DNA of 64,000 bases from the NCBI RefSeq assembly GCF_005473905.2, contig NZ_CP061336.1, positions 914,501-978,500 of the forward strand. Reading direction: 5' to 3'. The DNA is from Ruminiclostridium herbifermentans (GTDB lineage Bacteria; Bacillota; Clostridia; Acetivibrionales; DSM-1351). Below the pieces are notes generated by a model. That model searched no databases. It was not told where the DNA came from and saw only the letters and a list, made by a program, of their open reading frames with translations. A program made the translations under genes and the position numbers. Of the stretch, positions 8,812 through 17,797 are shown piece after piece; position 1 is the first letter of the stretch; every line of letters begins with the position of its first letter.

Positions 8812-8860
8812 AACTTCCGAATCAACTCCTACTTATCCCAGTATATTTGATTCGGAAGTT
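8812..8860. repeat. Perfect 14-bp inverted repeat
   Basis: AACTTCCGAATCAA at 8812-8825 and TTGATTCGGAAGTT at 8847-8860 enclose a 21-base loop. No T-tract follows, so it is not a typical intrinsic terminator. It begins right after the RHH stop codon and could be a relaxase/oriT-type hairpin, an mRNA stabilising structure or the end of a small insertion. Confidence 0.7.
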
Positions 8861-8996
8861 CAACACTCCTCTTCTCAAAGAAAAGGATATATTTATTATA
8901 TACCTATATGCGATATTTGAGAAGAGAGATTATAAGAAGGAGGATAGCATTTTTTATAATAATCCCATTCTCAAAATAAATTATATGAGGTGTTTT

Positions 8997-10073
8997 ATGA
9001 AAAGATTAAAGAGTATTATATGTATTATTATGGTTTTGTGTTTCTGTATATCAATATCAAATATATATGCAGAAAATAATGATTTAGCTGCGACATCTGA
9101 TCAACTATCTGCTACATCAGCAAAAGAATGCATTGGTTTAGAAACTTCTACAAGTAGTGTTATTATAGAAAGTAATGGATACTCTGAATTTATAGATGCC
9201 ATTGCAACGTTAGAGGATAATTCTGAGAAAAATGTTAATTATGATGCAGTATGGGAAACTGATAATCCAGACGTTGCAATTGTAATGGAGGGTAGAATAT
9301 TAGCAGAAGGAAAAGGCCATGCAAAAATCAAGGTCTCATATGGTGGTTTTGAAAGATTTATTGATGTCCAAGTTTTAAAAGAAGTTGATCTTATTAAAGA
9401 AGCAAAGGCTCTAAACCAAAAACTTAAAAATACCAGTAGTAATAGTAATTCTAAGTCGATATCTACTTTTTCTTTGACTTCTAATGAAAGACAAGCAATT
9501 TATGATAGGGCTATGACTATGCTATCGTATGTATGGACACCTACTAAAAATTTGTCTAAAAGGGGAGGCGGGGTATTTACAGCCGGTACTTCTTATCTTG
9601 GGCTACCATATACACAAGAAAAACAAGTAGATAGAAATGGGTTTATAGCTGCAATGTCCTATAGTGACTTTTATACGCCACAACCTTATTACGATACCAA
9701 ATGGAATCTGTTCTATCAACCTAAATATGGCAATGATTGTTCAGGGTTTACGAGTTTTTCGTGGGGTATACTAAGACAAACAACACTAGATTTTTATAAT
9801 GGGTTAGGTACTACTTACCCCAAAGTAGGTAGTTATAATGAAAATTCTCCTTCAACAACTGATCTTTTAGCCTCATATCAATTATTACAAATGGGGGATG
9901 CAGTTGTATATAGAAATAGTGCTGGTGGACATGTTTTTCTGATTTCTGTTAATTTTACTAATGAATCAAGGGTCCAGGCATTTGAACAAGCTGGTCCTGT
10001 GTGTAGTATTACATATTGGACATATTCTCAATTAGCATCTCAAAAATATATGCCTTTTACTTTAAATAAATAA
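8997..10073 (+). CDS. Secreted Ig-like (Big2) + NlpC/P60-like cysteine peptidase
   Basis: A 358-residue exported protein. The start is ATG 8997 with GAGGTG just upstream; it gives a clean signal peptide (MKRLKSIICIIMVLCFCISI, cleavage near NIYAENN). Residues about 45-125 resemble a bacterial Ig-like (Big2) repeat (VWETDNPDVAIVMEGRILAE). The C-terminal part has an NlpC/P60-like catalytic arrangement: Cys248 in NDCSGF and His312 in GGHVFLI, preceded by the family's GDAV motif. It probably cleaves peptidoglycan stem peptides or another amide outside the cell. A larger frame extends upstream to 8847 but lacks a ribosome site. It is cargo of the accessory region. Confidence 0.75.
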   Translation: MKRLKSIICIIMVLCFCISISNIYAENNDLAATSDQLSATSAKECIGLETSTSSVIIESNGYSEFIDAIATLEDNSEKNVNYDAVWETDNPDVAIVMEGRILAEGKGHAKIKVSYGGFERFIDVQVLKEVDLIKEAKALNQKLKNTSSNSNSKSISTFSLTSNERQAIYDRAMTMLSYVWTPTKNLSKRGGGVFTAGTSYLGLPYTQEKQVDRNGFIAAMSYSDFYTPQPYYDTKWNLFYQPKYGNDCSGFTSFSWGILRQTTLDFYNGLGTTYPKVGSYNENSPSTTDLLASYQLLQMGDAVVYRNSAGGHVFLISVNFTNESRVQAFEQAGPVCSITYWTYSQLASQKYMPFTLNK

Positions 10074-10081
10074 TTAAATAG

Positions 10082-10140
10082 GTCTTCGTAAAGTATAATT
10101 ATTTTTATATATTTTTATTTTACGAAGACATTTATTTTTT
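10082..10140 (+). terminator. Long-loop terminator
   Basis: GTCTTCGTAAA at 10082-10092 pairs with TTTACGAAGAC at 10119-10129, and a T-rich tract follows. It separates the secreted peptidase from the lipoprotein gene. Confidence 0.65.
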
Positions 10141-10209
10141 AATCCATAATAATCAAATTGAGCTAAATATAATATAATGAAATGAGTTAGAATTATGGAG
10201 GTATATAAT

Positions 10210-10857
10210 ATGAATTGGTTAACAAGATTAAAACCTTTTACATCAGTCCTAGCTATTGTAATATTACTATCAGGTTGTGGTACAAACAATAAAATTAGTC
10301 AGACTGAACCGCAAAATACTCAAATTAGCCTAACAACTACATCATCAAATCAATTAAAGGATACGGAAGAAAAATCAAATTTATTTGGAGAAATAAGCAG
10401 TTCTCAGATTGATAATCCTGAGACATACTATGATGATGTATTTAAATTCAGTGTGGAATATCCTTCTGAATGGAAAACTTCAAAACCAAATGATGAAAAA
10501 GATACTGCTACACCTGATGGCAATCCTGAGCGAGGTATTTCTATATCTGTTGATAATAAAGAATTCTTTAATTCTGAAGAAAATGTATATTTAAATAGCA
10601 TTTATGTATATCATGCTGTCGGACATATAGATTTTAGTCATTTTGAAAATAATGTAACGAAAGAGCTATTTACTACAACTGATAAGATAAATGGTGAACT
10701 TTCTTACACTGAAAGAAACGGATATTTCTATATTTACCTCACTTTAGGAGATGGAGCTTTTTATGGGGCGCAAATAAGAATTAGTGTAGATTTATTTGAA
10801 AAAAATAAGGATCAAGTTTATGGTATTTTAAAAAGTATTAAAATTCCAAATAGTTAG
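10210..10857 (+). CDS. Putative lipoprotein
   Basis: About 215 residues beginning MNWLTRLKPF, with a signal peptide ending in the lipobox LLSGC, so it is probably lipid-anchored on the outer membrane face. A Ser/Thr/Gln-rich linker follows, then a globular region containing FKFSVEYPSEWKTSKP, a pattern typical of PsbP/DUF1795-like secreted domains, and a C-terminal helix that ends LKSIKIPNS. The start is ATG 10210 after GGAGG; the upstream ATG at 10195 overlaps the ribosome site. Specific function unknown. Confidence 0.75.
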   Translation: MNWLTRLKPFTSVLAIVILLSGCGTNNKISQTEPQNTQISLTTTSSNQLKDTEEKSNLFGEISSSQIDNPETYYDDVFKFSVEYPSEWKTSKPNDEKDTATPDGNPERGISISVDNKEFFNSEENVYLNSIYVYHAVGHIDFSHFENNVTKELFTTTDKINGELSYTERNGYFYIYLTLGDGAFYGAQIRISVDLFEKNKDQVYGILKSIKIPNS

Positions 10858-11214
10858 ATTATCTTTGACTAATAATATAACTAGGGACTGCTACAAATAT
10901 TCTTAGAGGAAGTAACTTTATAACAGTGAAAAATTGGTAAATTAAAAATGTTTAATACAATACTAAAATAAGAAATTCAATTATTTATTTGTGCAGTTTG
11001 TGTGTATTATAAGAATAAGTAATTAACATATCAAGCAAGTCATAAATGGAACAGCTTAGAAATAGGCTGTTTTTTGTTTACTCAAAAATCATTTAACTTC
11101 TAAAAGATGGTATCAGCTATTTAAAAGAAAAAATTAGAAAGGAAGTAAATTTCAGATGATTAAAAATTCAAGCTGTCTAGAAAGAAAATATAAAGCAAAG
11201 GAGGTAAAAACCCA
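10858..11214. other. Gene-free stretch with one terminator
   Basis: No gene is seen. An intrinsic terminator lies at 11050-11075: AACAGC pairs with GCTGTT (11066-11071), followed by a T-run. The rest is featureless AT-rich sequence. Confidence 0.6.
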
Positions 11215-11394
11215 ATGAATCTACTAACAATCATATTTCCACTAGTAGCAGTTGTAGGTGGTGTAATAGCTCTGGCATATATAAATAGAAACGATACCAA
11301 AGCTTCACAGGTAAGCAAAAGAGTAAATTCAAAAGCATCAAAAAACAAGACTCAGGAGGAAATGAGAGGAAAGAGTACTGCTCATATCAGATGA
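11215..11394 (+). CDS. Small single-span membrane protein
   Basis: 59 residues with an excellent ribosome site (AAAGGAGG, 10 bases upstream of the ATG). Residues 3-23 form one membrane helix (LLTIIFPLVAVVGGVIALAY), followed by a basic, polar tail. Its end overlaps the VirB4-type relic in another frame, and the tail (SKRVNSKASKNKTQEEMRGK) resembles the lysine-rich N-terminus of a VirB4/TraE-like protein. It may therefore be a small conjugation gene fused by deletion to virB4 remains (inference). Confidence 0.5.
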   Translation: MNLLTIIFPLVAVVGGVIALAYINRNDTKASQVSKRVNSKASKNKTQEEMRGKSTAHIR

Positions 11395-11539
11395 AGCATA
11401 TTTAATGATTGATCACAGAGTACCCCAATCATTAATATTTCTAAGAAACGGTATAAAAAGAGCAAGAAAATATGAGGCTGCCATTGCAATAATATCCCAC
11501 TCTGTAGTTGATTTCCTGGACCCCAGTATAAAAATGTGA
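11366..11539 (+). pseudogene. Fragment of VirB4/TraE-type conjugation ATPase
   Basis: About 57 codons read RVLLISDEAYLMID then HRVPQSLIFLRN, KRARKYEAAIAIISH, SVVDFLDPSIKM, then a stop. This is the Walker B region and following helices of VirB4-family ATPases (type IV secretion, conjugation). Walker A and most of the protein are missing, and there is no start codon. It is direct evidence that the surrounding accessory region derives from a conjugative element whose transfer module has been deleted. Confidence 0.7.
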
Positions 11540-11710
11540 AATAATTGCAAGTGCTCTGAATAAGAAGGATGAATAGTGCTTGAGAGAAGGATGAATTTTG
11601 GGTTACCCTTTTTTCAAATGTTACTTTTTGCAGGAATAATTTGAAAGATGTTGAATTAGTGTACTAGCAAGATTGCTCAACATAAGAACGATTATCCGAG
11701 AGGTGTACAT

Positions 11711-12982
11711 ATGAACCATTTAAATGTATTTAACGCTTATAAAAATAAATCCAACAGCCATGAGGACGAGCTTACAAGAAGTTTCTTGATACTGGTAAAG
11801 AATATTCCTATGGTACAGGTTATGTTCTTTGAGTTAATAAGGAAAGAGATGTATGAGGAAAATATCCATTCTATTGCAAGTGGCGACTTGAGTGTGGAGG
11901 AGGTTCATACTCAGCTATCTGATACGAACAATATTTTCACTTCAGGGCTGGTTGATGGACGTACTTTGGTTTCAGTAATTATTTCTGATGATAAGTTTGA
12001 AGGCGGTGCAAATGTTCAGAATGAGGATAGAAAAGCTCGGTACGACGGGGTAGTTCTGTGTAATCCATCATGGGTTTTCATAATTGAAAATAAACCTTCA
12101 AAGGACAATATCTGGACACGTCAACTGAATCCTAATATACCCGACAGTGTGGAAGTAAAAATAGTAGATAAACCGTGTTGCTTATCGTGGAGGGCTATCC
12201 TGACCGGACTTAATTCTTTAATTCAGAACAGTATGTTAAATGGAATAGAGAAAGTTTTAGTAGAAGACTTTATTGAATATGTTGATAATGAATATTCATG
12301 GTTAAACCCGTATACTACATTTGAGGTTTGTAAAGGAAACACCTATTTACTTGATAAGAGGTGCAACTTGGCATTATCTAACTTCCTTATAAGGGGCAAG
12401 AAACCGGAAGTAAAGTACCATAGAGGTTGGAAACACTATATTGAAAGCGGGAAAAATACAGTTAAGCAAATAGCTTTGGATTCCAGCAAAAATGGTGAGG
12501 GCTGGAGCATAACGGTATGGTTACATGCAGGAGATACCATGAGTGCTGCAAAAGAGTCATTTAAAAATATGGATACTGATAAATTACTAGAGCTTAAATT
12601 GCAGGGCTTTGATATAGAACCTAATTTTCATGTTTCCTACCGTTCAAGTAACCTGCTTTGGTTTAGTGGGAATTTAACACTTGAACAATACCTTAGATAC
12701 TGGAAAAAAGAATATAAGAATTTGAGACAAATTAAAAGACCAGAGTTTATGACTTACTTTGATGAGATGGAAGCCAGTTGCATGATCGGAGCCGATGATA
12801 GGAATATTATTCAAGAAAAGATAATGAATAAAAACTATCCAAATTTAAACATTTGTCCGGGATTCACAATAACTTACACTTGGGATAGTAAGTCTGCAAT
12901 AAAGCTTGATAAGTGCGGCAAGTTTGAGGAAGACTTCATGAAGAAAGTAAACAGTGCATTTGCTGTAATTGGGGGTATCTAA
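11711..12982 (+). CDS. PD-(D/E)XK-like nuclease candidate
   Basis: A 423-residue soluble protein of no family I can name. Residues 108-128 contain YDGVV, a beta strand, then WVFIIENKP, giving Asp112, Glu126 and Lys128 in the spacing of a PD-(D/E)XK nuclease core; HEDELTR at 17-23 could provide the additional N-terminal acidic helix seen in such folds. The rest is alpha/beta with no membrane segments. It starts at ATG 11711 after GAGAGGTG. It is a lone gene in a mobile region, a setting typical of defence or restriction genes. Nuclease activity is inferred. Confidence 0.5.
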   Translation: MNHLNVFNAYKNKSNSHEDELTRSFLILVKNIPMVQVMFFELIRKEMYEENIHSIASGDLSVEEVHTQLSDTNNIFTSGLVDGRTLVSVIISDDKFEGGANVQNEDRKARYDGVVLCNPSWVFIIENKPSKDNIWTRQLNPNIPDSVEVKIVDKPCCLSWRAILTGLNSLIQNSMLNGIEKVLVEDFIEYVDNEYSWLNPYTTFEVCKGNTYLLDKRCNLALSNFLIRGKKPEVKYHRGWKHYIESGKNTVKQIALDSSKNGEGWSITVWLHAGDTMSAAKESFKNMDTDKLLELKLQGFDIEPNFHVSYRSSNLLWFSGNLTLEQYLRYWKKEYKNLRQIKRPEFMTYFDEMEASCMIGADDRNIIQEKIMNKNYPNLNICPGFTITYTWDSKSAIKLDKCGKFEEDFMKKVNSAFAVIGGI

Positions 12983-13039
12983 ATGTCTATTTTTAAATAT
13001 AACATAGAAATCATAAAAATGCCTATCTGAATTGGAGGA

Positions 13040-13288
13040 TTAATAAGCATAGGACTTTAAGTGAGCAGCTTTCCCAAATTGGGTTAGGATATTTACTAGC
13101 AGCTGAAACAGCAATAAAATTAGCCCTTCAAGATAATTGGGATAAGAAATTGTGTCTGTTTCGATGTGAGTATCGTACACCACAATTTTGCGTACATATG
13201 TCTGGATGATTCTTTTTTGTTCTTCCAGACTTTTATTTTTTATGTCGGAATCCTTCAAAAGATATTGCTTGATATTTTCCAGATTTGA
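13040..13288 (-). pseudogene. C-terminal remnant of a large serine recombinase
   Basis: On the minus strand the frame reads NLENIKQYLLKDSDIKNKS, LEEQKRIIQTYVRKIVVYD, THIETDTI. This matches the coiled-coil/C-terminal segment of large serine recombinases, where the EEKR..I..yV.kI.v pattern is conserved. The catalytic Ser domain is missing and a stop precedes the segment near 13291. It is a second recombinase relic besides the tyrosine integrase, so more than one element has landed here. Confidence 0.55.
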
Positions 13289-13386
13289 TTACTGTATCAA
13301 AACTGTTTAATTTGAATGATGGACGAATAAAAGATATAAACGAATTGCTAATATCTTAGGGTACGATTTTGAGTGGGGGTGTGATA

Positions 13387-13973
13387 ATGGACAATAATAT
13401 AGAACCTAAAGAAGGTCAAATACTATTTTATACAACGGAAGATGGAAATGTTAACATTGGTGTTTTATTTTCAGATGAAACAGTATGGTTAACACAAGCT
13501 CAAATGGTGGAGTTGTTTCAATCCAGCAAAGCCAATATCAGTGAGCATATTAAACACGTATTTGAAGAAGGAGAATTAGATGAGAATTTAGTTGTTCGGA
13601 AATTCCGAACAACTGCTGCAGACGGTAAAAATTATAATACAAATTACTACAACCTAGATGTAATAATTTCAGTAGGCTATAGAGTCCGTTCAAAGCAGGG
13701 AATCCAATTCAGAATATGGGCAACAAAAAACTTAAGAGAATTTATTATCAAAGGTTTTATCCTGGATGATGAACGGCTCAAGAATGGTAAACACTTCGGA
13801 AAAGACTACTTTGATGAGTTATTGGAACGCGCTAGGGAGATTCGGGCATCCTAACGCCGTTTCTATCAAAAAATTACAGATATCTATGCGCAGTGCAGCA
13901 TTGATTATGATAAGAATGCTGAAATTACAAAAGTTTTTTATGCGACAGTACAAAACAAGCTTCACTATTATTA
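13387..13973 (+). pseudogene. RhuM family gene with nonsense codon and lost 3' end
   Basis: It starts at ATG 13387 after GGGGGTG. The first 155 codons are a typical RhuM N-terminus (WLTQAQMVELFQSSKANISE, then NLDVIISVGYRVRS and RIWATKNLREFIIKGF). At 13852 a TAA interrupts the family's LLERIREIRASERRFYQKI segment; the same frame continues RRFYQKITDIYAQCSIDYD to NKLH, where the match ends. One base change (GAA to TAA) explains the stop. Past about 13966 the sequence joins a PIN-domain tail. RhuM proteins occur on mobile elements and pathogenicity islands; their function is unclear. Confidence 0.75.
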
Positions 13974-14171
13974 TTGCCTAATGTTTACAAGGTTGATATT
14001 TACTATAACTGGAACTTGATAACTAATGATGCAGATGATAATAAATTTGTGGATTGTACTATAGCTTCTAACGCTCAGGTATTAGTAACTCAGGATAAGC
14101 ATTTTGAGGTTATAAAGAATATTGAGTTTCATAGAGTCAATGTAATAGGAGTTACCATGGAAATCAAGTAA
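13974..14171 (+). pseudogene. C-terminal half of a PIN-domain toxin
   Basis: 65 codons read LPNVYKVDIYYNWNLITNDA, DDNKFVDCTIASNAQVLVTQ, DKHFEVIK, the C-terminal half of VapC-like PIN ribonucleases, including the acidic DDNKFVD and TQDKHF motifs. The N-terminal half, with the first catalytic Asp, is missing, and the fragment abuts the broken RhuM gene. A deletion probably joined the two. No antitoxin gene is visible. Confidence 0.75.
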
Positions 14172-14249
14172 CAAGTTATTTTTGCAAGTAATGAAGGGCT
14201 ACTGGCCATCAAGTAGTGGTGTAAACGGAATTAATTGGGATTTAAAATA

Positions 14250-14286
14250 TTAGTGCTCGGACTTAATCTACAAGTCTGAGCACTAA
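14250..14286. repeat. 15-bp inverted repeat
   Basis: TTAGTGCTCGGACTT at 14250-14264 and AAGTCTGAGCACTAA at 14272-14286 differ from perfect pairing at one G-T position, with a 7-base loop. There is no T-tract. It lies 40 bp before a lipoprotein gene and resembles the hairpin at 8812-8860 in style, though not in sequence. Confidence 0.65.
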
Positions 14287-14327
14287 ACTAATCTTATATT
14301 AAGTTAATAATATATGGAGGAATAATT

Positions 14328-14972
14328 ATGAGAATAAAATATTTAATCTGTGTAATGCTACTTATTTCTATGTTTTTATGTAGTTGCAATGGAAAAGAAT
14401 TAGTTAGCAAAAATGAAAAAAATAAAAACAATAATGAACAAGAAAATATTATAGTTAAAACAGAGGTAACATTAGGAAGTTGTTCATTAGATGATATGAA
14501 TAAAGATAATTATATATTATCACTTAGATTGTATAAAGGTGAATATTATGAAGAATACACTCCAGGAAGTAATTTTGGAGGGAATTGGACAGGAAAATTT
14601 AAGCTATGTATTATTGATTCTTTAGATGGTCGGGTTATAGATTCTTATGAAATAAGTGAATGGGATGAATTTACAATTAAAGATAAGGTGAATATAACTT
14701 TAAAAGACTACAATAAGGATGGAAATTATGAATTTTTGCTTGGACAATATGGTTCAAGTAATTTAAATATTTATAAAATGTACTATATAACTAAAGATTT
14801 TAAAATTGGGTATTATGACAAAATAGGTGAAATTAATATTAGTAATGAAAGCTATTCACCAGAGTTAAAAATAAATAATGAAGGAAATATTGAATATAGT
14901 TATTATGATAATTCTGTAGGTGATACAATTAAAAAATCAATTGATATAAATTTATTAGTTACTAAAAACTGA
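14328..14972 (+). CDS. Putative lipoprotein
   Basis: 214 residues with an N-terminal signal ending in FLCSC, a lipobox-like site, followed by a Lys/Asn/Glu-rich linker and a beta-rich globular part. LKDYNKDGNYEFLLGQYG resembles FG-GAP/VCBS-type calcium-binding loops (DYNKDGNYEF), a pattern seen in secreted beta-propeller-like proteins. It starts at ATG 14328 with TGGAGGAA upstream. Function unknown; probably extracellular and membrane-anchored. Confidence 0.75.
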   Translation: MRIKYLICVMLLISMFLCSCNGKELVSKNEKNKNNNEQENIIVKTEVTLGSCSLDDMNKDNYILSLRLYKGEYYEEYTPGSNFGGNWTGKFKLCIIDSLDGRVIDSYEISEWDEFTIKDKVNITLKDYNKDGNYEFLLGQYGSSNLNIYKMYYITKDFKIGYYDKIGEINISNESYSPELKINNEGNIEYSYYDNSVGDTIKKSIDINLLVTKN

Positions 14973-15186
14973 GAATATTAAGTGCGTTGTAATTTATCGT
15001 ATTAGTATTGCTATAAATTCTATATTGATATTTGTAAAATATACATTAGAATAAAACAGTAAATTTTAGTACTTAGGAAATACTTAACCAATAAGAGTCT
15101 GATAAATTGATATACTTGCCATAGATGGAGTATTAGGGGCTGATGATTAAAGTTAATATTGACTTACTGCAATTGGCTTTGTAACC

Positions 15187-15683
15187 ATGGTTAAACTCTT
15201 AAACTTTCCCCAGGATATATCTATACATCTTTTGGGAGTTGCTTTGCTAAATAGAAATGGATATGTACGAGAGAAAGCGTTGAAGCTTATTTCTGGAGCA
15301 AAGATTTATAGTGCAATTCCATATGTTCTTTTAAGGTTGAATGACTGGGTGTTGCCAGTAAGACAATTGGCAGACACATTCTTAAGAATATGCTTACTGC
15401 AGACAACATTGATATATTTATTGACAACGTGTATCTTGTTGACAAATTGCAGAATGTGTTAAGAGTAGACCTAAAAAGTACAAGGCAGAAAATTATAGAT
15501 TTTCTCAAGAATGACTCCTTTAAGGATAAGATAAAGAAGGGCCTAAAAACCCCACAGGTAAAAACATGTTTATTCTGCTACATGCTATTGATGGATAGGA
15601 TTTCATTTGAAGAGGATATAATAAGTTCTGCACTTAAAGATCAAAAAGTAAATACATACTGTAATAAGAACTTGCTATTATAG
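15187..15683 (+). pseudogene. Frameshifted HEAT-repeat gene fragment
   Basis: The first frame (from 15187) reads LLGVALLNRNGYVREKALKL and IPYVLLRLNDWVLPVRQLAD, typical paired helices of HEAT-like repeats. After ADTFL near 15385 the frame shifts by one base and continues KNMLTADNIDIFIDNVYLVD and STRQKIIDFLKND up to the stop at 15683. A single missing A in the AAG codon would explain it. Upstream codons remain open to a stop at 15160, so the N-terminus may be truncated as well. Confidence 0.65.
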
Positions 15684-15696
15684 GTAAGTTCTTTTT
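15666..15696 (+). terminator. Terminator of the HEAT-repeat pseudogene
   Basis: AAGAACTT at 15666-15673 pairs with AAGTTCTT at 15686-15693, followed by TTT. Confidence 0.6.
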
Positions 15697-16009
15697 CCAT
15701 TTATTAGGGCTTTTCAGATATCAATTTTATCTTTAGTAATTTAGTTATAACGGCTGATACATGTAAATTATATTAATGCATGAATGCAGAATAGATTTGA
15801 TAACAAGCAAAATGATAAACCCAGATTGAAAGAATATGATTATCATTTATGAATAGTCCAAAAAAACTAAAAAGTCCAGAATTAAATAATCAATAACAAT
15901 TTATTAGCATAGAGGCTATGAGACAAAATGAGCCTACTGTTTATAAATTGACATATTACCAATTTTTGATAAAATTAGAAAATGATTATATTCTTTGGAG
16001 GATTATTTA
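15697..16009. other. Intergenic, nothing recognised
   Basis: About 310 bp of AT-rich sequence without a supported gene or structure apart from the ribosome site GGAGG at 15997-16001. Confidence 0.5.
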
Positions 16010-16591
16010 ATGAAAGAAAAGAAAATTGGTTTAGAGATATTTGCTATTATATTAATCCTAGTTGGATGTTTAATTGTACTTTATTTTTACGGTAATTCAA
16101 ATAAAATAACAATAAATTGCTTGAATGCAATTGAAGATACATGTTTAAGAGAAATACAAGGCACGGAAGTAACAATTTATAAAACAACAGATTTACATGG
16201 CAGCAATGCAGAACCATGTAATAAGACGGTTGGAAGTAAAGAGGATAATTTCGCATCTAATAAAAGAGATGGTGTTAAACTTTGGGCTACAAAGCAAATG
16301 TTTTTAAACCTTGGCAGTTTGAAAGTAGTAAAGGAAGATTATGCTGATAATTTAAATATAGATAATGCAAATTTATATCTAATAGAAGCAAATCATGATT
16401 TCGCAGACGAAAAAGAGTATAAAATCAAGAATATTTATATGTTTCTGAATACTAGCAATTATCATGTATATATCCCAAAAAATTATTGTGAACCTAAAGA
16501 TTTAATTAATTATTCATACAAATACATAGAGTTTGAGTCAAACGAAATAACAAAGACATTAATTGATTTACTACTAGAGCCTAAGTCGTGA
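16010..16591 (+). CDS. Hypothetical membrane-anchored protein
   Basis: 193 residues. Residues about 6-26 form a single hydrophobic helix (IGLEIFAIILILVGCLIVLY), followed by a polar domain with four cysteines, so it is probably membrane-anchored with an external domain. I recognise no family. The start is ATG 16010, eight bases after GGAGG; an in-frame TTG at 15995 overlaps the ribosome site. It lies at the far side of the accessory region among gene remnants. Confidence 0.65.
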   Translation: MKEKKIGLEIFAIILILVGCLIVLYFYGNSNKITINCLNAIEDTCLREIQGTEVTIYKTTDLHGSNAEPCNKTVGSKEDNFASNKRDGVKLWATKQMFLNLGSLKVVKEDYADNLNIDNANLYLIEANHDFADEKEYKIKNIYMFLNTSNYHVYIPKNYCEPKDLINYSYKYIEFESNEITKTLIDLLLEPKS

Positions 16592-16784
16592 TAGTTTATT
16601 ATCTTCTTTTATTTTACCTTTTGGATTTCATATACTAGTTACTTAGTTTTTGTTTGTAAAATAATTACAGAATAGGATGGAAAGTTGTATGCTGCTAATA
16701 AGATGGCGAAAATGTTGAATATGTGGGCTAATATTTTTATGCAGGTGAAATGATATGAAGATAGTTATACTGAGATGATATATA

Positions 16785-17026
16785 GTGTTTGAAATTAAAT
16801 ATAGGATAGTTGAGGATAAAAAAGAACTTTTGCTTTTAACACCTGAAGTTTTGATGATGATTTCAATGTCTTTGAGGGACAAATTGAGTTGAATTTTAAT
16901 GGCAATAAAATAGGTTATGTATTTGACGATGAAATTTCTGAAAAGATGCTTAAGGTAGGATGTTTCCAAGAAGAGAGGGTAATATTATGGTTTACATATC
17001 TTATTCAAGCAGTGAAACTTTTATAA
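16785..17026 (+). pseudogene. Frameshifted small-protein remnant
   Basis: The frame VFEIKYRIVEDKKELLLLTP breaks near 16853 at a GATGATGAT run and resumes one frame over as DDDFNVFEGQIELNFNGNKI, GYVFDDEIS to the stop at 17026. The two halves read as one small protein resembling contact-toxin immunity proteins in composition. The family is not certain and no start codon is convincing. Confidence 0.35.
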
Positions 17027-17084
17027 AAAATATTTATTTATTCTTTTCAGAAATTGAATGCAGTAATTGGATATAACTAACTAA

Positions 17085-17273
17085 GTTGGGAAAAGTACTA
17101 AAGTCGGAGAACTCAGGGAAATTCCGTATAATATTAATAATTTAAAAAAGAGAAGTAAACCTAAAATGTCAGTAAACCCTCTTTGTGCAGAGATTGTGTT
17201 AAATACAGGTGAAACATTCATAAAGGATGTTGAAATGGAAACTACCGATTTTGTAGAATCTTTCATATCATAG
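17085..17273 (+). pseudogene. Unidentified gene fragment
   Basis: 62 codons without a start codon read ELREIPYNINNLKKRSKPKM, SVNPLCAEIVLNTGETFIKD to a TAG at 17271. The amino-acid composition is protein-like and unlike a random frame. I do not recognise it. Confidence 0.35.
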
Positions 17274-17547
17274 AACTAGAATTAGTATTGGCAGAACTTT
17301 TATCGTATGAGTTAGACATCTTCATATTAAATTCTGATTTTAAGTCCTTATTGGATTTAAGAATTTCACTTTTCAGCTTACTTAAATCAATGCTTTTTAA
17401 AATAGGCTCGCTTACAATATCTATCTAACTGATAGTATTGTTTTTAAACTCTGATGACCTCAGGTCATTTGAAGAATATGTATTACTAAGCAATATACTT
17501 AATACTAGTAGTAATACAAATAGAGTACTTATTTTTGTTTTTTCTAT
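17263..17547 (-). pseudogene. Decayed secreted-protein gene
   Basis: On the minus strand a 95-codon frame starts KTKISTLFVLLLVLSILLSN, which looks like a signal peptide, and continues SSNDLRSSEFKNNTIS, an in-frame TAG, then IDIVSEPILKSIDLSKLKSE and on to a TGA. No start codon is in frame; an ATG lies nearby in another frame. It is the remnant of a small exported protein. Confidence 0.45.
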
Positions 17548-17797
17548 TCATGTAAAATACATCCTAAAATATTATATTTAGTAACAACGTTATGTTAACA
17601 TATTATAACTAAAATGTAAATATTAATATATTAATGTAATGATAAATTATTAATACTGATTACTTAGTAATATTATTAAAAATACATAGCATTCCCTAAA
17701 CTTTTAATTATAAAATTTAAATACATAAAATATCAGTCTTACATTTAACACAACATAAATGTATAATACAGGAAAAAACAAATTGGAGGTTGAAATA

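Noticed and set aside
13766-13981. Plus-strand 71-codon frame across the RhuM stop
   Set aside because: Different frame from the RhuM continuation and without motifs; the in-frame RhuM remnant explains the region.
16643-16969. Minus-strand 108-codon frame
   Set aside because: The plus strand carries a better, family-like frameshifted reading at 16785-17026; the minus frame lacks a ribosome site.
6082-17797. Second attachment site (copy of the tmRNA 3' end)
   Set aside because: I looked for CTCGCCTCCACCA-like sequence by eye through the accessory region and did not find it; absence is not proven.
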